Made by a program: the position numbers and the translations under genes. From the NCBI RefSeq assembly GCF_038561935.1, contig NZ_CP102770.1, positions 4,526,001 to 4,590,000 of the forward strand: a stretch of DNA of 64,000 nucleotides, written 5' to 3'. Positions 1-9,080 of the stretch are shown here, one piece after another; the first letter of the stretch is position 1, and the number at the start of each line of letters is the position of its first letter. The notes beneath the pieces were generated by a model, which worked only from the letters and a program-made list of their open reading frames with translations, was not told the origin of the DNA and searched no databases. The DNA comes from Myxococcus stipitatus. Its GTDB lineage: Bacteria > Myxococcota > Myxococcia > Myxococcales > Myxococcaceae.

Positions 1-280
1 ACGCGGCGACCAGGGCCTTCACCTGCGGCAGCACGCTGGCGACGTCGTAGTTCTTCACCGCGAGGACCACCACGTCCACGGGCCCCAGCCGGGCGGCGTC
101 CTCCTCGGCGCGGACGGGGACGGTGAAGTCTCCCTCCGCGCTCAGGATGGTGAGCCCCCGCTCGCGCATGGCGCTCAGGTGCGCCCCGCGCGCGAGGAAG
201 CGCACGTCATGTCCCGCGCGCACCAGCCGCGCGCCGTAGTAGCCGCCCACTCCTCCTGAACCCACGATGGCGAATCGCAT
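1..280 (-). CDS. panE: 2-dehydropantoate 2-reductase, N-terminal part (runs off the window)
   Basis: The visible 93 codons begin ATG-CGA-TTC and encode a nucleotide-binding start, AIVGSGGVGGYYGARL (residues 4-19), followed by the stretch VDVVVLAVKNYDV typical of the PanE/ApbA family. Family knowledge: it reduces ketopantoate to pantoate with NADPH in pantothenate/CoA synthesis; many paralogues act on other 2-keto acids, so the substrate is not certain. The C-terminal substrate domain with the catalytic Lys lies outside the window. The gene is read leftward, head-to-tail with the flavoprotein gene upstream, about 93 bases away. Confidence 0.85.
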   Translation of the reverse strand, partial: MRFAIVGSGGVGGYYGARLVRAGHDVRFLARGAHLSAMRERGLTILSAEGDFTVPVRAEEDAARLGPVDVVVLAVKNYDVASVLPQVKALVAA

Positions 281-373
281 GGCGCGGGAGGATAGCGGAG
301 CGGCGCGGCCACGCCACGGGGCTTGCGCGGGAGGACGGGGACTTCGCGCGAGTGCCCCCGCGTCAAGCCGGGC

Positions 374-1681
374 TCAGCCCGCGAGTGGACGGATGCGCGT
401 GCCCGTGTCCCAGCCGAGCGCGCCGCGGGCGGCCAGCACGTCCGCGCGGGGCGTCCGGGCCTGGGCGACGTAGGCGGCGGTGGCTTCGGGGGAGGCGCAG
501 ACGGGGAGGATGCGCTCGGGAACCATCATGTCGCTGACGAAGGCATCCGCCACGAGCGTGTCGCGGCTCGCGGCGACCAGCAGGTCGATGAGGTGCGGAG
601 GAGGCGGCTCGAGCAGCGCGTTGCTCCAGTGCGTCGTCGGCGCGACGGCGGCCCACATGCGGGCGTCGGTGTCGCGGCAGAAGGCCTCGTCGAAGGGACG
701 CTCCGCCAGGAGCGCGTCCGTGATGGCGTGGGCCAAGGTGAAGGCGGACGCGGAGGCGCCGTTGGCGCCCTGTCCCGCGACGGGGTCGTTCGTCACGTGT
801 GTGTCGCCCACCGCCATCACGAAGCGGCCCTCGCCCAGCGGGGCCCACGCGCGGCGCACGGCGGGGGTGAAGCCTCCCTGGAGGAAGTCGAGCGGACCGC
901 GCACGCCGAACTCCGTCGGGTCGATGCGCTCGTACGTCGCGGGCGCGAAGCGGCGCATGACCTCCAGCAGCGACGCGTCGAACGCGGCCGGGTCGTCGTC
1001 GCGCTTGCGCGAGATGAGCGCCGCGAGCTCCGTGCCGGGAATCGCCTCGATGAGCGTGCTGGGGACGCGGCCGTGGCGGGTGATGATCTGCGACTCGAAG
1101 ACCTCGCCCTGACCCGGAATCAGGTTCGTGTGCATGCTGGTCGGCTGCGGCATGCGCAGGCCCTTGAGCAGCGCGGCGAACAGCACCCGCGGCGGCTTCG
1201 TGTGCGGCGACAGCTCCGGGATGCGCGGGAACAACCCGGTGAGTCCATGGCGTCCGGTGGCGACGACCATCAGCGTGTGGCGGCTGGCCAGCTTCTCCAG
1301 CATGACGGCGTCCACCGGCAGGACCTCCAGCCGCCCCCCGCGCTCCGCGAAGGCCTCCGCGAGCCGAGGCTGGTAGACGCGATAGTCCACGCACAGGCTC
1401 GGCTCGCTCAGCTGGCCGTGCACGGAGAACGGCTGCGGGGCCTGCACGTGGATGGCAAGCCGCTTCATCGCCAGCTCCGGCACCCCCCAGAAGTCCACCC
1501 ACACCTCCCGCTCACGTGCTCGCGTGGGCGCATGGTGCGTCACGGTGTTCAGGAGTCGCCCGGTGCGAACCGCGTCCGGCTCCTGCTCTGTGTAGAGGGT
1601 CACCGGAATCCCCTGGGCGAGAAGCTTCAGACCCAGGTGCAGACCCGCGGTGCCGGCTCCAACGATTCCAATGCTCGCCAT
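374..1681 (-). CDS. Styrene/indole monooxygenase-like FAD-dependent oxygenase (StyA family)
   Basis: 435 residues. An N-terminal FAD site reads GIVGAGTAGLHLGL (residues 5-18), followed by the family stretch LLNTVTHHAPT, the VDYRVYQP block and a C-terminal FAD-binding DPVAGQGANGASA. These, in this order, match the StyA group of two-component flavoprotein monooxygenases, which epoxidise styrene or oxidise indole using FADH2 supplied by a separate reductase (StyB). No StyB-type flavin reductase is seen nearby, so the electron donor and substrate are unknown. The start at 1681 is chosen because AAGGAGAG sits just upstream and the FAD motif follows at once; a longer frame upstream has no such signal. 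Confidence 0.8.
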   Translation of the reverse strand: MASIGIVGAGTAGLHLGLKLLAQGIPVTLYTEQEPDAVRTGRLLNTVTHHAPTRAREREVWVDFWGVPELAMKRLAIHVQAPQPFSVHGQLSEPSLCVDYRVYQPRLAEAFAERGGRLEVLPVDAVMLEKLASRHTLMVVATGRHGLTGLFPRIPELSPHTKPPRVLFAALLKGLRMPQPTSMHTNLIPGQGEVFESQIITRHGRVPSTLIEAIPGTELAALISRKRDDDPAAFDASLLEVMRRFAPATYERIDPTEFGVRGPLDFLQGGFTPAVRRAWAPLGEGRFVMAVGDTHVTNDPVAGQGANGASASAFTLAHAITDALLAERPFDEAFCRDTDARMWAAVAPTTHWSNALLEPPPPHLIDLLVAASRDTLVADAFVSDMMVPERILPVCASPEATAAYVAQARTPRADVLAARGALGWDTGTRIRPLAG

Positions 1682-1920
1682 CTGCCTCTCCTTCACTTTT
1701 TCCAAGTCGAAAGACTGAGGTCGGGGAAGCGTCTCCCCGGGATGTGGGGTTCCCCAGGTGTTCCAGGGTGCGCGGGGCTGCATATCACAATGCGGGCGGA
1801 GTTCTTTAATTTCCCCATACACTGAGTCTCAGGGCCAGACGGGTCCCCCTGCACCCGTTCGGGACTGGATGAAGTGATTCCGGGTTGGGGGCGGACAGTC
1901 GGCGACCGTACAGTCGAGGG

Positions 1921-2928
1921 ATGAGCGCGGCCCTGGATGTGGTGCTGGAGGTCGGTGACGTCACCGAAGTGACGGCGGATGTTGCCCTGTTCAAATATGC
2001 ACAAAGGCTGTACGGCGCGGCCGAAGCCGTGGCGCGGCGGCTGGAAGTGGTGGGCGTTCCGCCCTCGCAGGTGATGGTGGAGCCGGGGGAGTTCCGCTTC
2101 GTGGAGACGCGGGGCGTGGTGGGCTCGCCGCTGGCGCTCTTCCTGGGCACGGTGCGGCTGGGCGCGTTCGGCTACCACGAGATTCGCCAGTTCACGCAGC
2201 GCGCGCTGAAGGCGATGGAGTCACGGCAGGGGCTCAAGCACGTGGTGAGCACGGTGCACGGGCCCAACTACGGCCTGGACGAGGACGAGGCGGTGCTGGC
2301 GCTCGTCGGCGGCCTCATCGAGGCGTTCCAGCGAGGCGTTGGACCTCAGGGGTTGGAGCGCTTCACGCTGGTGGAGCTGGACAACCGCCGCGCGCTGCGG
2401 CTTCGGCGCGCGCTGGAGAAGGGCCTGGGCGGCACCTCGGGCGTGGAGCCCTTGCCGGGCGGAGGCTTCCGCGTGCGCAGGGACCGGGCCTTCGTGCAGG
2501 CGCCGGTGATGGCCACCGCGGGCGCGGTGTCGATGGCGAAGCCGCATGCCTTCGTCGCCATGCCCTTCACGCCCGAGTTGGAGGACACGTACCACTACGG
2601 CATCCAGGGGCCGGTGAAGTCGGTGGGCCTGCTGTGCGAGCGCGTGGACCAGGCCGTGTTCGACGGGCCCATCATCCAGCGCATCAAGGAGCGCATCGAC
2701 ACCGCGAAGGTCGTCATCGCGGACCTGTCGCTGGCGAACCCCAACGTGTACCTGGAGGTCGGCTACGCGTGGGGCAAGGGCCGGCCCACGCTGCTGCTCG
2801 TGCGCGACGTGAAGGAGCTGCGCTTCGACGTGGCCTCGTACCGGTGCATCGTCTACCGGAGCATCCGGGAGCTGGAGACGCTGCTGACGCGGGAGCTGGA
2901 GCGGATGGACTTCGGCCGCCCCGTGTGA
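1921..2928 (+). CDS. Two-domain protein: leucyl-aminopeptidase-N/macro-like region plus nucleoside 2-deoxyribosyltransferase-like domain
   Basis: 335 residues. The first ~165 residues resemble the macro-like N-terminal domain of M17 aminopeptidases (VVLEVGDVTEVTADVALFKY, then an alpha/beta segment ending ERFTLVELD). After a variable linker, residues 211-310 carry FVAMPF, then FDGPIIQRIKERIDTAKVVI, ADLSLANPNVYLEVGYA and TLLLV. That pattern marks the nucleoside 2-deoxyribosyltransferase-like fold, related in shape to TIR and SLOG nucleotide-sensing domains. Enzymatic activity is not shown. Similar domains are common in signalling or defence proteins, but here the gene stands alone, convergent with the next gene (5-base gap). 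Start ATG has CGAGGG just upstream. Confidence 0.65.
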   Translation: MSAALDVVLEVGDVTEVTADVALFKYAQRLYGAAEAVARRLEVVGVPPSQVMVEPGEFRFVETRGVVGSPLALFLGTVRLGAFGYHEIRQFTQRALKAMESRQGLKHVVSTVHGPNYGLDEDEAVLALVGGLIEAFQRGVGPQGLERFTLVELDNRRALRLRRALEKGLGGTSGVEPLPGGGFRVRRDRAFVQAPVMATAGAVSMAKPHAFVAMPFTPELEDTYHYGIQGPVKSVGLLCERVDQAVFDGPIIQRIKERIDTAKVVIADLSLANPNVYLEVGYAWGKGRPTLLLVRDVKELRFDVASYRCIVYRSIRELETLLTRELERMDFGRPV

Positions 2929-2933
2929 GGTGA

Positions 2934-4034
2934 CTACCAGCTGCGCGCCGCGACGGCCCAGGTGTCCGTCACGGTGCCGCCGCGCAGGACGTGCAGCCGC
3001 TCGTGCAGGTTGACGGCGGCGCAGACGTGGTTCGGGACGACCCGCACGAGGTCCCCCACGCGCGGACGCCACGACGTGGCGGAGACGTCCAGCAGGCCAT
3101 GCTCCTCGGAGACGTTCCGGACGATGACGTCTGGCTGGTCCAGCAGCGCGCCGTAGCCACCCTCGGGGGCGAGGCCCTCTTCCTTGGCCAGGGCCTTGGA
3201 GCCCGCGTCGATGACCACCTGGCCGGGCACGGCGGTGCTCACCACGGTGGCCAGTACGGAGAAGGCGCAGTCGTCCCACGCACAGGCGCCGAGGGACGCG
3301 GTGTTGCGATCATTCAGCACGTTGATGCCCGGGCGGATCTCCGTCAGGCCCTTCACCTCGTGGGAGCGCCAGAGCATCGGCGTGGAGCCGCCGCTGACGA
3401 CCTCGGGCTTCAGCTGCTCGCGCTCCAGTACCTCCAGGAACGCCCCCAGCCGCGTGTTCTGCTCCCGCACGGCTTCATCTTGCTGGTGCAGCGGCGCACG
3501 CACGTGCCCGGGATAGAAGATGACGCCGCGCCAGGTCATCGAAGGGGAGGCCGCAATCGCCCGGGCCAGCGCCACGGCCTGCTCCGGTGTCTTGACGCCC
3601 ACGCGGCGCATGCCCAGGTCCAGCTCCACCAGCACGCCGATGTCGCGCCCGGCCTGCTGGGCCGCGCGGCTCAGGGCGGCGAGGGACTCGAGCGAGTCGA
3701 GCGCCACGGTGAGCTTCGTGCGCGGCGGCAGGGAGAGGAGCTTCGCGAGCCGGGCCGTGCCCACGGGTGGGTAGGCGAAGAGGATGTCCGGGGTGACGGT
3801 GGCCATGACCTCGGCCTCGCGTGGGGTGGCGACGGTGGCTCCCACGGCGCCGGCGGCGAGCTGGAGCGCGGTGAGCTCCGCCGTCTTGTGGGTCTTCGTG
3901 TGGGGGCGCCAGTGGAGCCCGTGCTCGCGCGTGTAGCGGGACACGCGCTGGAGGTTTGACTCCACGCGGTCCAGGTCCACGAGGGCGGCGGGCGTCATGA
4001 GCGCTGCGAGCGAGGCGTTCTCCATGCCGCGCAT
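2934..4034 (-). CDS. PLP-dependent D-threonine aldolase / D-serine dehydratase family protein
   Basis: 366 residues. The N-terminal alanine-racemase-type barrel starts TPAALVDLDRVESNLQRV and contains HWRPHTKTHKT, whose Lys is the expected Schiff-base residue for pyridoxal phosphate. The C-terminal domain has PNHVCAAVNLHE, the His/Cys metal-binding motif of the DSD1/D-threonine aldolase group (Ala_racemase_N plus D-ser_dehydrat). Expected reaction: retro-aldol cleavage of D-threonine (to glycine and acetaldehyde) or dehydration of D-serine; sequence alone cannot decide. ATG codons at 4034 and 4025 are both possible starts and neither has a strong ribosome site. It fits with the D-amino-acid oxidase and D-aminoacylase further on. 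Confidence 0.8.
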   Translation of the reverse strand: MRGMENASLAALMTPAALVDLDRVESNLQRVSRYTREHGLHWRPHTKTHKTAELTALQLAAGAVGATVATPREAEVMATVTPDILFAYPPVGTARLAKLLSLPPRTKLTVALDSLESLAALSRAAQQAGRDIGVLVELDLGMRRVGVKTPEQAVALARAIAASPSMTWRGVIFYPGHVRAPLHQQDEAVREQNTRLGAFLEVLEREQLKPEVVSGGSTPMLWRSHEVKGLTEIRPGINVLNDRNTASLGACAWDDCAFSVLATVVSTAVPGQVVIDAGSKALAKEEGLAPEGGYGALLDQPDVIVRNVSEEHGLLDVSATSWRPRVGDLVRVVPNHVCAAVNLHERLHVLRGGTVTDTWAVAARSW

Positions 4035-4157
4035 GCTGACACCGCGCGCGGTGCTGCTCCAGCGGAAGGCGTGAGACGCGACAAGGCCCGCCAGGTGTCC
4101 GGAGGCTCACTCCAGGACCCGGCGGGCCTCGTGTGACGGCAGGGAATGCCTGTTGCG

Positions 4158-6335
4158 CTACTTCTGCGCGGGCGCGGGCAGGTTCTTCGCGGGCGGCAGG
4201 TACTTCACGCCCAGCTGGCTGAAGATGAACGAGTACGCGTCCACCTCCTCCTCGATGCGCGCGCTGAGCGGGGTGCCGGATCCGTGGCCCGTCTCCGCGT
4301 CGGCGCGCAGGAGGATGGGGCCCTTGCCCGAGGTGGCCGCCTGCATCCGCGCCACCATCTTCCGCGAGTGGAACGGGTCCACGCGCGGGTCATTGGCGCC
4401 GGAGGTGAAGAGGACGGGCGGGTACTTCGCGCCGTCCTTCACGTTGTGGACGGGGGAGTAGGCGAGGAGCGCCTTGAACTGCTCGGGGTCCTTCACCGTG
4501 CCGTACTCGGTGACGTTGAACTGGCCGTTGGACGTGCGCTCCGAGCGGAGCATGTCGTAGAGGCCCACGCGGGCCACCACGGCGCCGTAGGCCTCCGGGT
4601 GCTGCGTGACGACGGCGCCCATCAGCAGGCCGCCGTTGCTGCCGCCCTGGATGGCCAGCTTCTTGGGCTGGGTGTACTTCTTCTCCACCAGCAGCTTCGC
4701 GCAGGCGTAGAAGTCGTCGAAGACGTTCTGCTTCTTCGTCAGCGAGCCCTCGGCGTGCCACTTCTCGCCGAACTCCGAGCCACCGCGCAGGTTGGCCACC
4801 GCGAAGACGCCGCCCTGCTCCAGCCACAGGCCCGCCAGCGGGTTGAAGCCCGGGGAGATGGAGATGTTGAAGCCGCCGTAGCCCGTGAGCAGCGCGGGGT
4901 TGTTGCCGTTGAGCGGGGTGCCCTTCTTCTTGAGGATGGTGAGGGGGACCTTGGTGCCGTCCTTCGACGTGGCCTCGGTGCGGATGACCTCCACGTCGCT
5001 CACGTCCAGCGGGCTGGTGCGCGCCAGGGCCGTCTTCGCCACCTGGCCGTCCTTGACGCTGAAGCGGTACCAGGCCTGCGGCTGCACGAAGCTGACGTTG
5101 CTGAAGTAGACGTCGTCACCGCCCGCGCTCACCAGGCCGCCCACCGACGACACCGGCGGCGTGGGGACGAGGCCCAGGTCCTTGCCCGTCAGGTCCACCA
5201 TGCGCACCTGCGACGGGCCCCCGAGCTGCTCGTTGATGTACAGGCGTGTCTTGGCCGCGTAGACGCCCTGGATGCTGGCCTGGCCCTCGGGCACCAGCAC
5301 GGTGGCCTTGTCCAGCGACGGCGTGGCCAGGGGCAGGCGCAGTACCTTGCCGCGCGGCGCGTCCTGACGGCTGAGCAGGTAGAGGTTGCCGTCGTGGCCG
5401 AACTGCGAGCCGATGACCTTGTCGGCGAACTTCGTCACCTGCGTCCATTTCCCCTCGGGGCCGTGGAGGAAGAGCATGAACTCGCCGCCGTCGCCGTTGG
5501 CGACCAGCGCGGACGTGTACTTGCCGTCCGGAGACGACTCCAGGTCGGTCATCGCGATGCGCGGGAAGTCCTTGCCCAGCGCGTACGTGTCCTTCTCCGT
5601 GGGCGTGCCCAGCTTGTGGAAGTACACCTGCTGGAAGAAGTCGCGGTCCTCGGGCGCGCGCTCCTCGCCGCGCGGATAGCGCGTGTAGAAGAAGCCCGTG
5701 CCGTCCGCGTTCCAGGCGACGCCGCCGCCCGCGGTGCCGCCGTTGACCCGCGGCACCAGCTCACCCGGCAGCTGCTTGCCCGTGGCCACGTCGTAGATGA
5801 CGACGTCGCCGCTCTCGGTGCCCTTCTTCGACAGCGACACCGCCAGCTTCTTGCCGTCCCGCGTGGGGACGAAGAAGTCGATGGTGGTGTGGCCCGCCGG
5901 GTCCAGCACCATCGGGTCCAGCAGCACGCGCTCCTTCGACGTGTCGTCCACCGAGTCGAGCACCACCACGAACGGCTGCTGGCGGGGTGGCTGGAACTTC
6001 CCGGCGAAGAGGGTGCCGCCCGCCTCGGTCAGCTTGCCGTAGCCCGGCGACTTCCAGGTGAGCAGTTGGGTGATGCGCTGACGCAGCGGCTCGCGGCCGG
6101 GGAGCTTGTCCAGGATGGCGCGCGTGTGGGCGTTCTGCGCGTCGTTCCACTGCTTCACGCTCGCGTCGTCGGACGCCTCCAGCCACTGGTAGGGGTCCTG
6201 GACCTGGGTGTCGTGGTAGGTGTCCACCACTTCCTTCTTCGCCGTCACGGGTGGCTTGGACGGGCCCTTGCCCGCGGCGGGGGACGCCAGTGGCAGCAGC
6301 AAGGTCGCCGCGGCCAATGCGGTGGTCAGCTTCAT
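4158..6335 (-). CDS. Prolyl oligopeptidase (S9A), secreted
   Basis: 725 residues with a signal peptide (MKLTTALAAATLLLPLASPA). The beta-propeller region spans roughly residues 75-440; the alpha/beta hydrolase domain follows. The triad is readable: Ser566 in GGSNGG, Asp649 in GANDPRVDP and His684 in ETGHGSG. The family cuts short peptides after proline; a close relative was described from Myxococcus xanthus as prolyl endopeptidase. The start at 6335 is chosen because it begins the signal peptide and has CGAGGTG upstream; a longer frame reaching 6470 would bury that peptide. It stands alone, head-to-tail with the PBP4 gene. Confidence 0.93.
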   Translation of the reverse strand: MKLTTALAAATLLLPLASPAAGKGPSKPPVTAKKEVVDTYHDTQVQDPYQWLEASDDASVKQWNDAQNAHTRAILDKLPGREPLRQRITQLLTWKSPGYGKLTEAGGTLFAGKFQPPRQQPFVVVLDSVDDTSKERVLLDPMVLDPAGHTTIDFFVPTRDGKKLAVSLSKKGTESGDVVIYDVATGKQLPGELVPRVNGGTAGGGVAWNADGTGFFYTRYPRGEERAPEDRDFFQQVYFHKLGTPTEKDTYALGKDFPRIAMTDLESSPDGKYTSALVANGDGGEFMLFLHGPEGKWTQVTKFADKVIGSQFGHDGNLYLLSRQDAPRGKVLRLPLATPSLDKATVLVPEGQASIQGVYAAKTRLYINEQLGGPSQVRMVDLTGKDLGLVPTPPVSSVGGLVSAGGDDVYFSNVSFVQPQAWYRFSVKDGQVAKTALARTSPLDVSDVEVIRTEATSKDGTKVPLTILKKKGTPLNGNNPALLTGYGGFNISISPGFNPLAGLWLEQGGVFAVANLRGGSEFGEKWHAEGSLTKKQNVFDDFYACAKLLVEKKYTQPKKLAIQGGSNGGLLMGAVVTQHPEAYGAVVARVGLYDMLRSERTSNGQFNVTEYGTVKDPEQFKALLAYSPVHNVKDGAKYPPVLFTSGANDPRVDPFHSRKMVARMQAATSGKGPILLRADAETGHGSGTPLSARIEEEVDAYSFIFSQLGVKYLPPAKNLPAPAQK

Positions 6336-6501
6336 TTGCACCTCGGGGGAATGGTGAAAGCGGACGCAGCCTGCCACGTCTCTTTCCCCCGCGGCGCGTG
6401 TTCCCCGCTGGGGAATGTCACCCTCGGACGCGCGTTCCCTGGGGTTGCGCCCAGGCGCGCGGTGCGTCAAGCGCGCCCCGGGAATCCCAAGATGCCCGAC
6501 G

Positions 6502-7998
6502 TCACGGGGCGCGCAGGGGAAGCTCGACCAGCGCGGCGGCGAAGCGGTCGAAGGCCTCGTTGGCGGGCAGCGAGGTGCCGTCGTCCATGTTGCCCAGCAT
6601 CAGCGCGAAGACGACGCGGGGATGCGCGGGGTCGCCGGGCCGGTCCACCACACCGGTGAAGCACTTCTGTCCGGAGAGGGTGCCCGTCTTCGCGCGGATG
6701 CGGCCCGCGGTGAGGGGCGTGACGGGCCGGGTGGCGAGCGTGCCGTCGACTCCCGCGATGGGCAGGCTGTCGACCAGCGCCGCGCCGTAGGGCTCCCGCA
6801 GGCTGGTGAAGATGACGCGCGCCAGTCCCCGCGCGGTGGCCAGGTTGTAGCGCGACAGGCCGCTGCCATCGACGGGGCGCAGGTCGCGGGCGGGGATGCC
6901 TCGGCGGGTGAGCTCCTGGGCCAGCGCGGTGCTCAGCGCGGAGTAGCCTTCCAGGCCACCCCGCTCGCGAGCGAAGCGCAGGCCCAGCCGCTCCGCGTAG
7001 AGGTTGAGGGACTGCTTGTTGGTGACCTTCACCAGCTCCGACAGCGGCGGGCTGACCAGGGTGACCAGGGGCTCCGGCGTCGGAGGACGCAGCGGGCCGG
7101 GGGCCTCCAGGGTGAAGGGCAGGCGGGGCACGCCGCGCTTCGTGAGCGCCTCCTCCACGCACGCGGCGAAGAGCACCTGGGGCTCGTCCACGGAGAGCTT
7201 CACGGTGGCGGAGCGAGGGCACTGGGTCGCGGAGGAGCGCCACACGCACCTCACGCCCGGGCCGGAGCGCAGGCGCGTGCAGGAGAGGTTGGCGCGCTCC
7301 GCGTTCGGCTCCACGCGCACCACGGCGGTGAAGGTGGCGAAGGCCGGCGTCACCTGCAGCGTCGGAGGCAGCGCGCAGTCGGAGCCCTCCGCGCGGGACA
7401 GCGCGAGGTCCACCACGTTCTCCCGGAAGACGAACGCGGTGGGCGCGGCGCTGTAGGCATACGCGGCATCATCCCAGGCCCAGCCAGGGCCGAAGCCGAC
7501 GTCCATGTCCTCCGCGCCGCGCACGCGCACCTGGCCCTTCCACTGGCGCACCCCGCGCGAGTGGAGCGCGTCCGCGACCTGCTCACACGCCGTCGCCGTC
7601 TCCGGGAATCTCCATGAGCCGAGCGACGGGTCTCCCGAGGGCTCCACGACGAGGTCCCCCAGGAACAGCCCCTCCACCAGCGAGCCCTCCATGGAGACGG
7701 GCGTCTGGAAGCGGAAGTCCGGCCCCAGCGCGGAGAGCACCGAGGCGGTGGAGACGACCTTCATGGTGGACGCGGGCAGGAGGCGCACGTGCTCGCGGTG
7801 CGCATACAGGGGCTCGCCGGTGGTCGCGTCCAGCACGTAGGCGCTGGCGAGTGCTCCCTCGTCCTCAAGTGTGGCGAACAGGCCCTGGGCCACCGCGTCC
7901 ACGGAGGAGGGAGCCTGCGGCGGTGGTTGGGTGTGACGGCAGCCGGAGTGCAGGGCGGTGGCGGCCAGGAGCAGGGAGAGGGGCAGGGCGCGGCTCAT
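6502..7998 (-). CDS. dacB: D-alanyl-D-alanine carboxypeptidase/endopeptidase, PBP4 type, lipoprotein
   Basis: 498 residues. The N-terminus ends in a lipobox (LHSGC, Cys20), so the enzyme is probably lipid-anchored facing the periplasm. Penicillin-binding motifs are in order: SxxK as Ser77-Thr-Met-Lys80 in LLPASTMK, SxN as SRYN in GSGLSRYN, and KTGT near the C-terminus. The long insert between SxxK and SxN is the mark of the S13/PBP4 class. Expected role: trimming D-Ala from peptidoglycan stem peptides and cutting DD cross-links. ATG at 7998 is preceded directly by an in-frame GTG; neither has an obvious ribosome site. Confidence 0.9.
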   Translation of the reverse strand: MSRALPLSLLLAATALHSGCRHTQPPPQAPSSVDAVAQGLFATLEDEGALASAYVLDATTGEPLYAHREHVRLLPASTMKVVSTASVLSALGPDFRFQTPVSMEGSLVEGLFLGDLVVEPSGDPSLGSWRFPETATACEQVADALHSRGVRQWKGQVRVRGAEDMDVGFGPGWAWDDAAYAYSAAPTAFVFRENVVDLALSRAEGSDCALPPTLQVTPAFATFTAVVRVEPNAERANLSCTRLRSGPGVRCVWRSSATQCPRSATVKLSVDEPQVLFAACVEEALTKRGVPRLPFTLEAPGPLRPPTPEPLVTLVSPPLSELVKVTNKQSLNLYAERLGLRFARERGGLEGYSALSTALAQELTRRGIPARDLRPVDGSGLSRYNLATARGLARVIFTSLREPYGAALVDSLPIAGVDGTLATRPVTPLTAGRIRAKTGTLSGQKCFTGVVDRPGDPAHPRVVFALMLGNMDDGTSLPANEAFDRFAAALVELPLRAP

Positions 7999-8144
7999 CA
8001 CGGCGCCACGCTAACGCCCGCGCCCCTGGGTGTCATGTGACGGGTGATGCAGGCCCGGGTGATGCGCCACCCCGTCCGTCCGGTATGCGACCCGGCCCCG
8101 CGCGACGCGCTACGCTGCGCGCACTCGTCCTTGGATGGTCTCGC

Positions 8145-9062
8145 ATGACACCCGCCTTGTTGTTGTCGCTGCTCCTGTCCCAATCAGAAGCACCTTCGCT
8201 GCACTACACCGCCTTCCTGGAGGAGGAGGCCGGGCCGCGCACGTTGGAGAGCTATGACTTCACGAAGTGGGAGCCCGCCGAGAAGAAGGTGAACCTCTTC
8301 GTCGGCGTGGACGAAGCGAACCTGCGGCAGACGCCCTCCGCGGATGCGCCGGTGGTCACCACGCTGCCCCTGGGCGCGGCGGTGCGCGTCGTCTCCCGAG
8401 GCAAGGACCGCCTGAAGGTGGGGGAGTACGTCAACCACTGGTACTCGGTGGAGTACACGAAGGACAAAGAGACCTTCAAAGGCTGGCTCTTCGGCAACAC
8501 GCTCACGCCGTTCCGCTTCGAGGCGGACTTCGACGGTGACGGTGAGAAGGAGGTCGCCACCGTGGTGATGAGCAACGACTTCAAGATTCGCATCCGCTTC
8601 CTGGAGCCGAAGGCGAAGCCCTCGCGGCGGGTCACCAGCGTGGACGTCATGCCCGCGGGGCAGAGCTATCTCAATGTCGACGGCGGGCCGGTGGTGGCGA
8701 AGCTCATCCCCGCGAAGGTGGCGGGTGTCACCCTGTTGCAGGTGGACTCCAAGCCCGAGGCCTGCAGCGACTACAAGACCAGCTACGTGACCTACCTGGT
8801 GCCCGAGAACAAGCCGGGCGTGCTGGGCAAGGCGGAGAACGCGCTCGACGTGTCGGGCTTGTCGGACCCGCCCAACGTCTCCTCGTACGAGGTCACCTTC
8901 CAGGCGGGCGCGAAGGAGCTCACGGTGGTGCACAGCCGGACCGAGGATGACGGCTCCGGCAAGGAGCGGAAGTCGAAGGAGCGCCAGCGCTTCGTCCTCC
9001 GCGGCGGAGTCTACGCGGAGCTCACGGCCGAGCCGCCCGCCACGGCCGAGACGCAGCCGTAG
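8145..9062 (+). CDS. Secreted protein with SH3-like (SH3b) domain, function unknown
   Basis: 305 residues with a short signal-like start (MTPALLLSLLLSQS). Residues about 50-125 look like a bacterial SH3 domain: VNLFVGVDEANLRQTPSADA, then VVTTLPLGAAVRVV and a WYSVEY...GWLFGNTL finish. The segment ADFDGDGEKEV that follows resembles the calcium-loop repeats of FG-GAP/VCBS-type proteins. The C-terminal half has no motif I recognise. Such proteins usually sit in the periplasm or outer membrane and bind peptidoglycan or other ligands; no catalytic residues are evident. It is read away from the PBP4 gene and converges on the sulfatase gene. Confidence 0.7.
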   Translation: MTPALLLSLLLSQSEAPSLHYTAFLEEEAGPRTLESYDFTKWEPAEKKVNLFVGVDEANLRQTPSADAPVVTTLPLGAAVRVVSRGKDRLKVGEYVNHWYSVEYTKDKETFKGWLFGNTLTPFRFEADFDGDGEKEVATVVMSNDFKIRIRFLEPKAKPSRRVTSVDVMPAGQSYLNVDGGPVVAKLIPAKVAGVTLLQVDSKPEACSDYKTSYVTYLVPENKPGVLGKAENALDVSGLSDPPNVSSYEVTFQAGAKELTVVHSRTEDDGSGKERKSKERQRFVLRGGVYAELTAEPPATAETQP

Positions 9063-9080
9063 CGGGACTCGGGCCTGGGG

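Noticed and set aside
323-1825. Plus-strand frame of 500 codons opposite the StyA-like gene
   Set aside because: Antisense to a gene with intact FAD motifs; no domain visible.
4146-6659. Plus-strand frame of over 800 codons opposite prolyl oligopeptidase
   Set aside because: The opposite strand has an intact S9 triad; the product here is His/Arg/Leu-rich shadow sequence.
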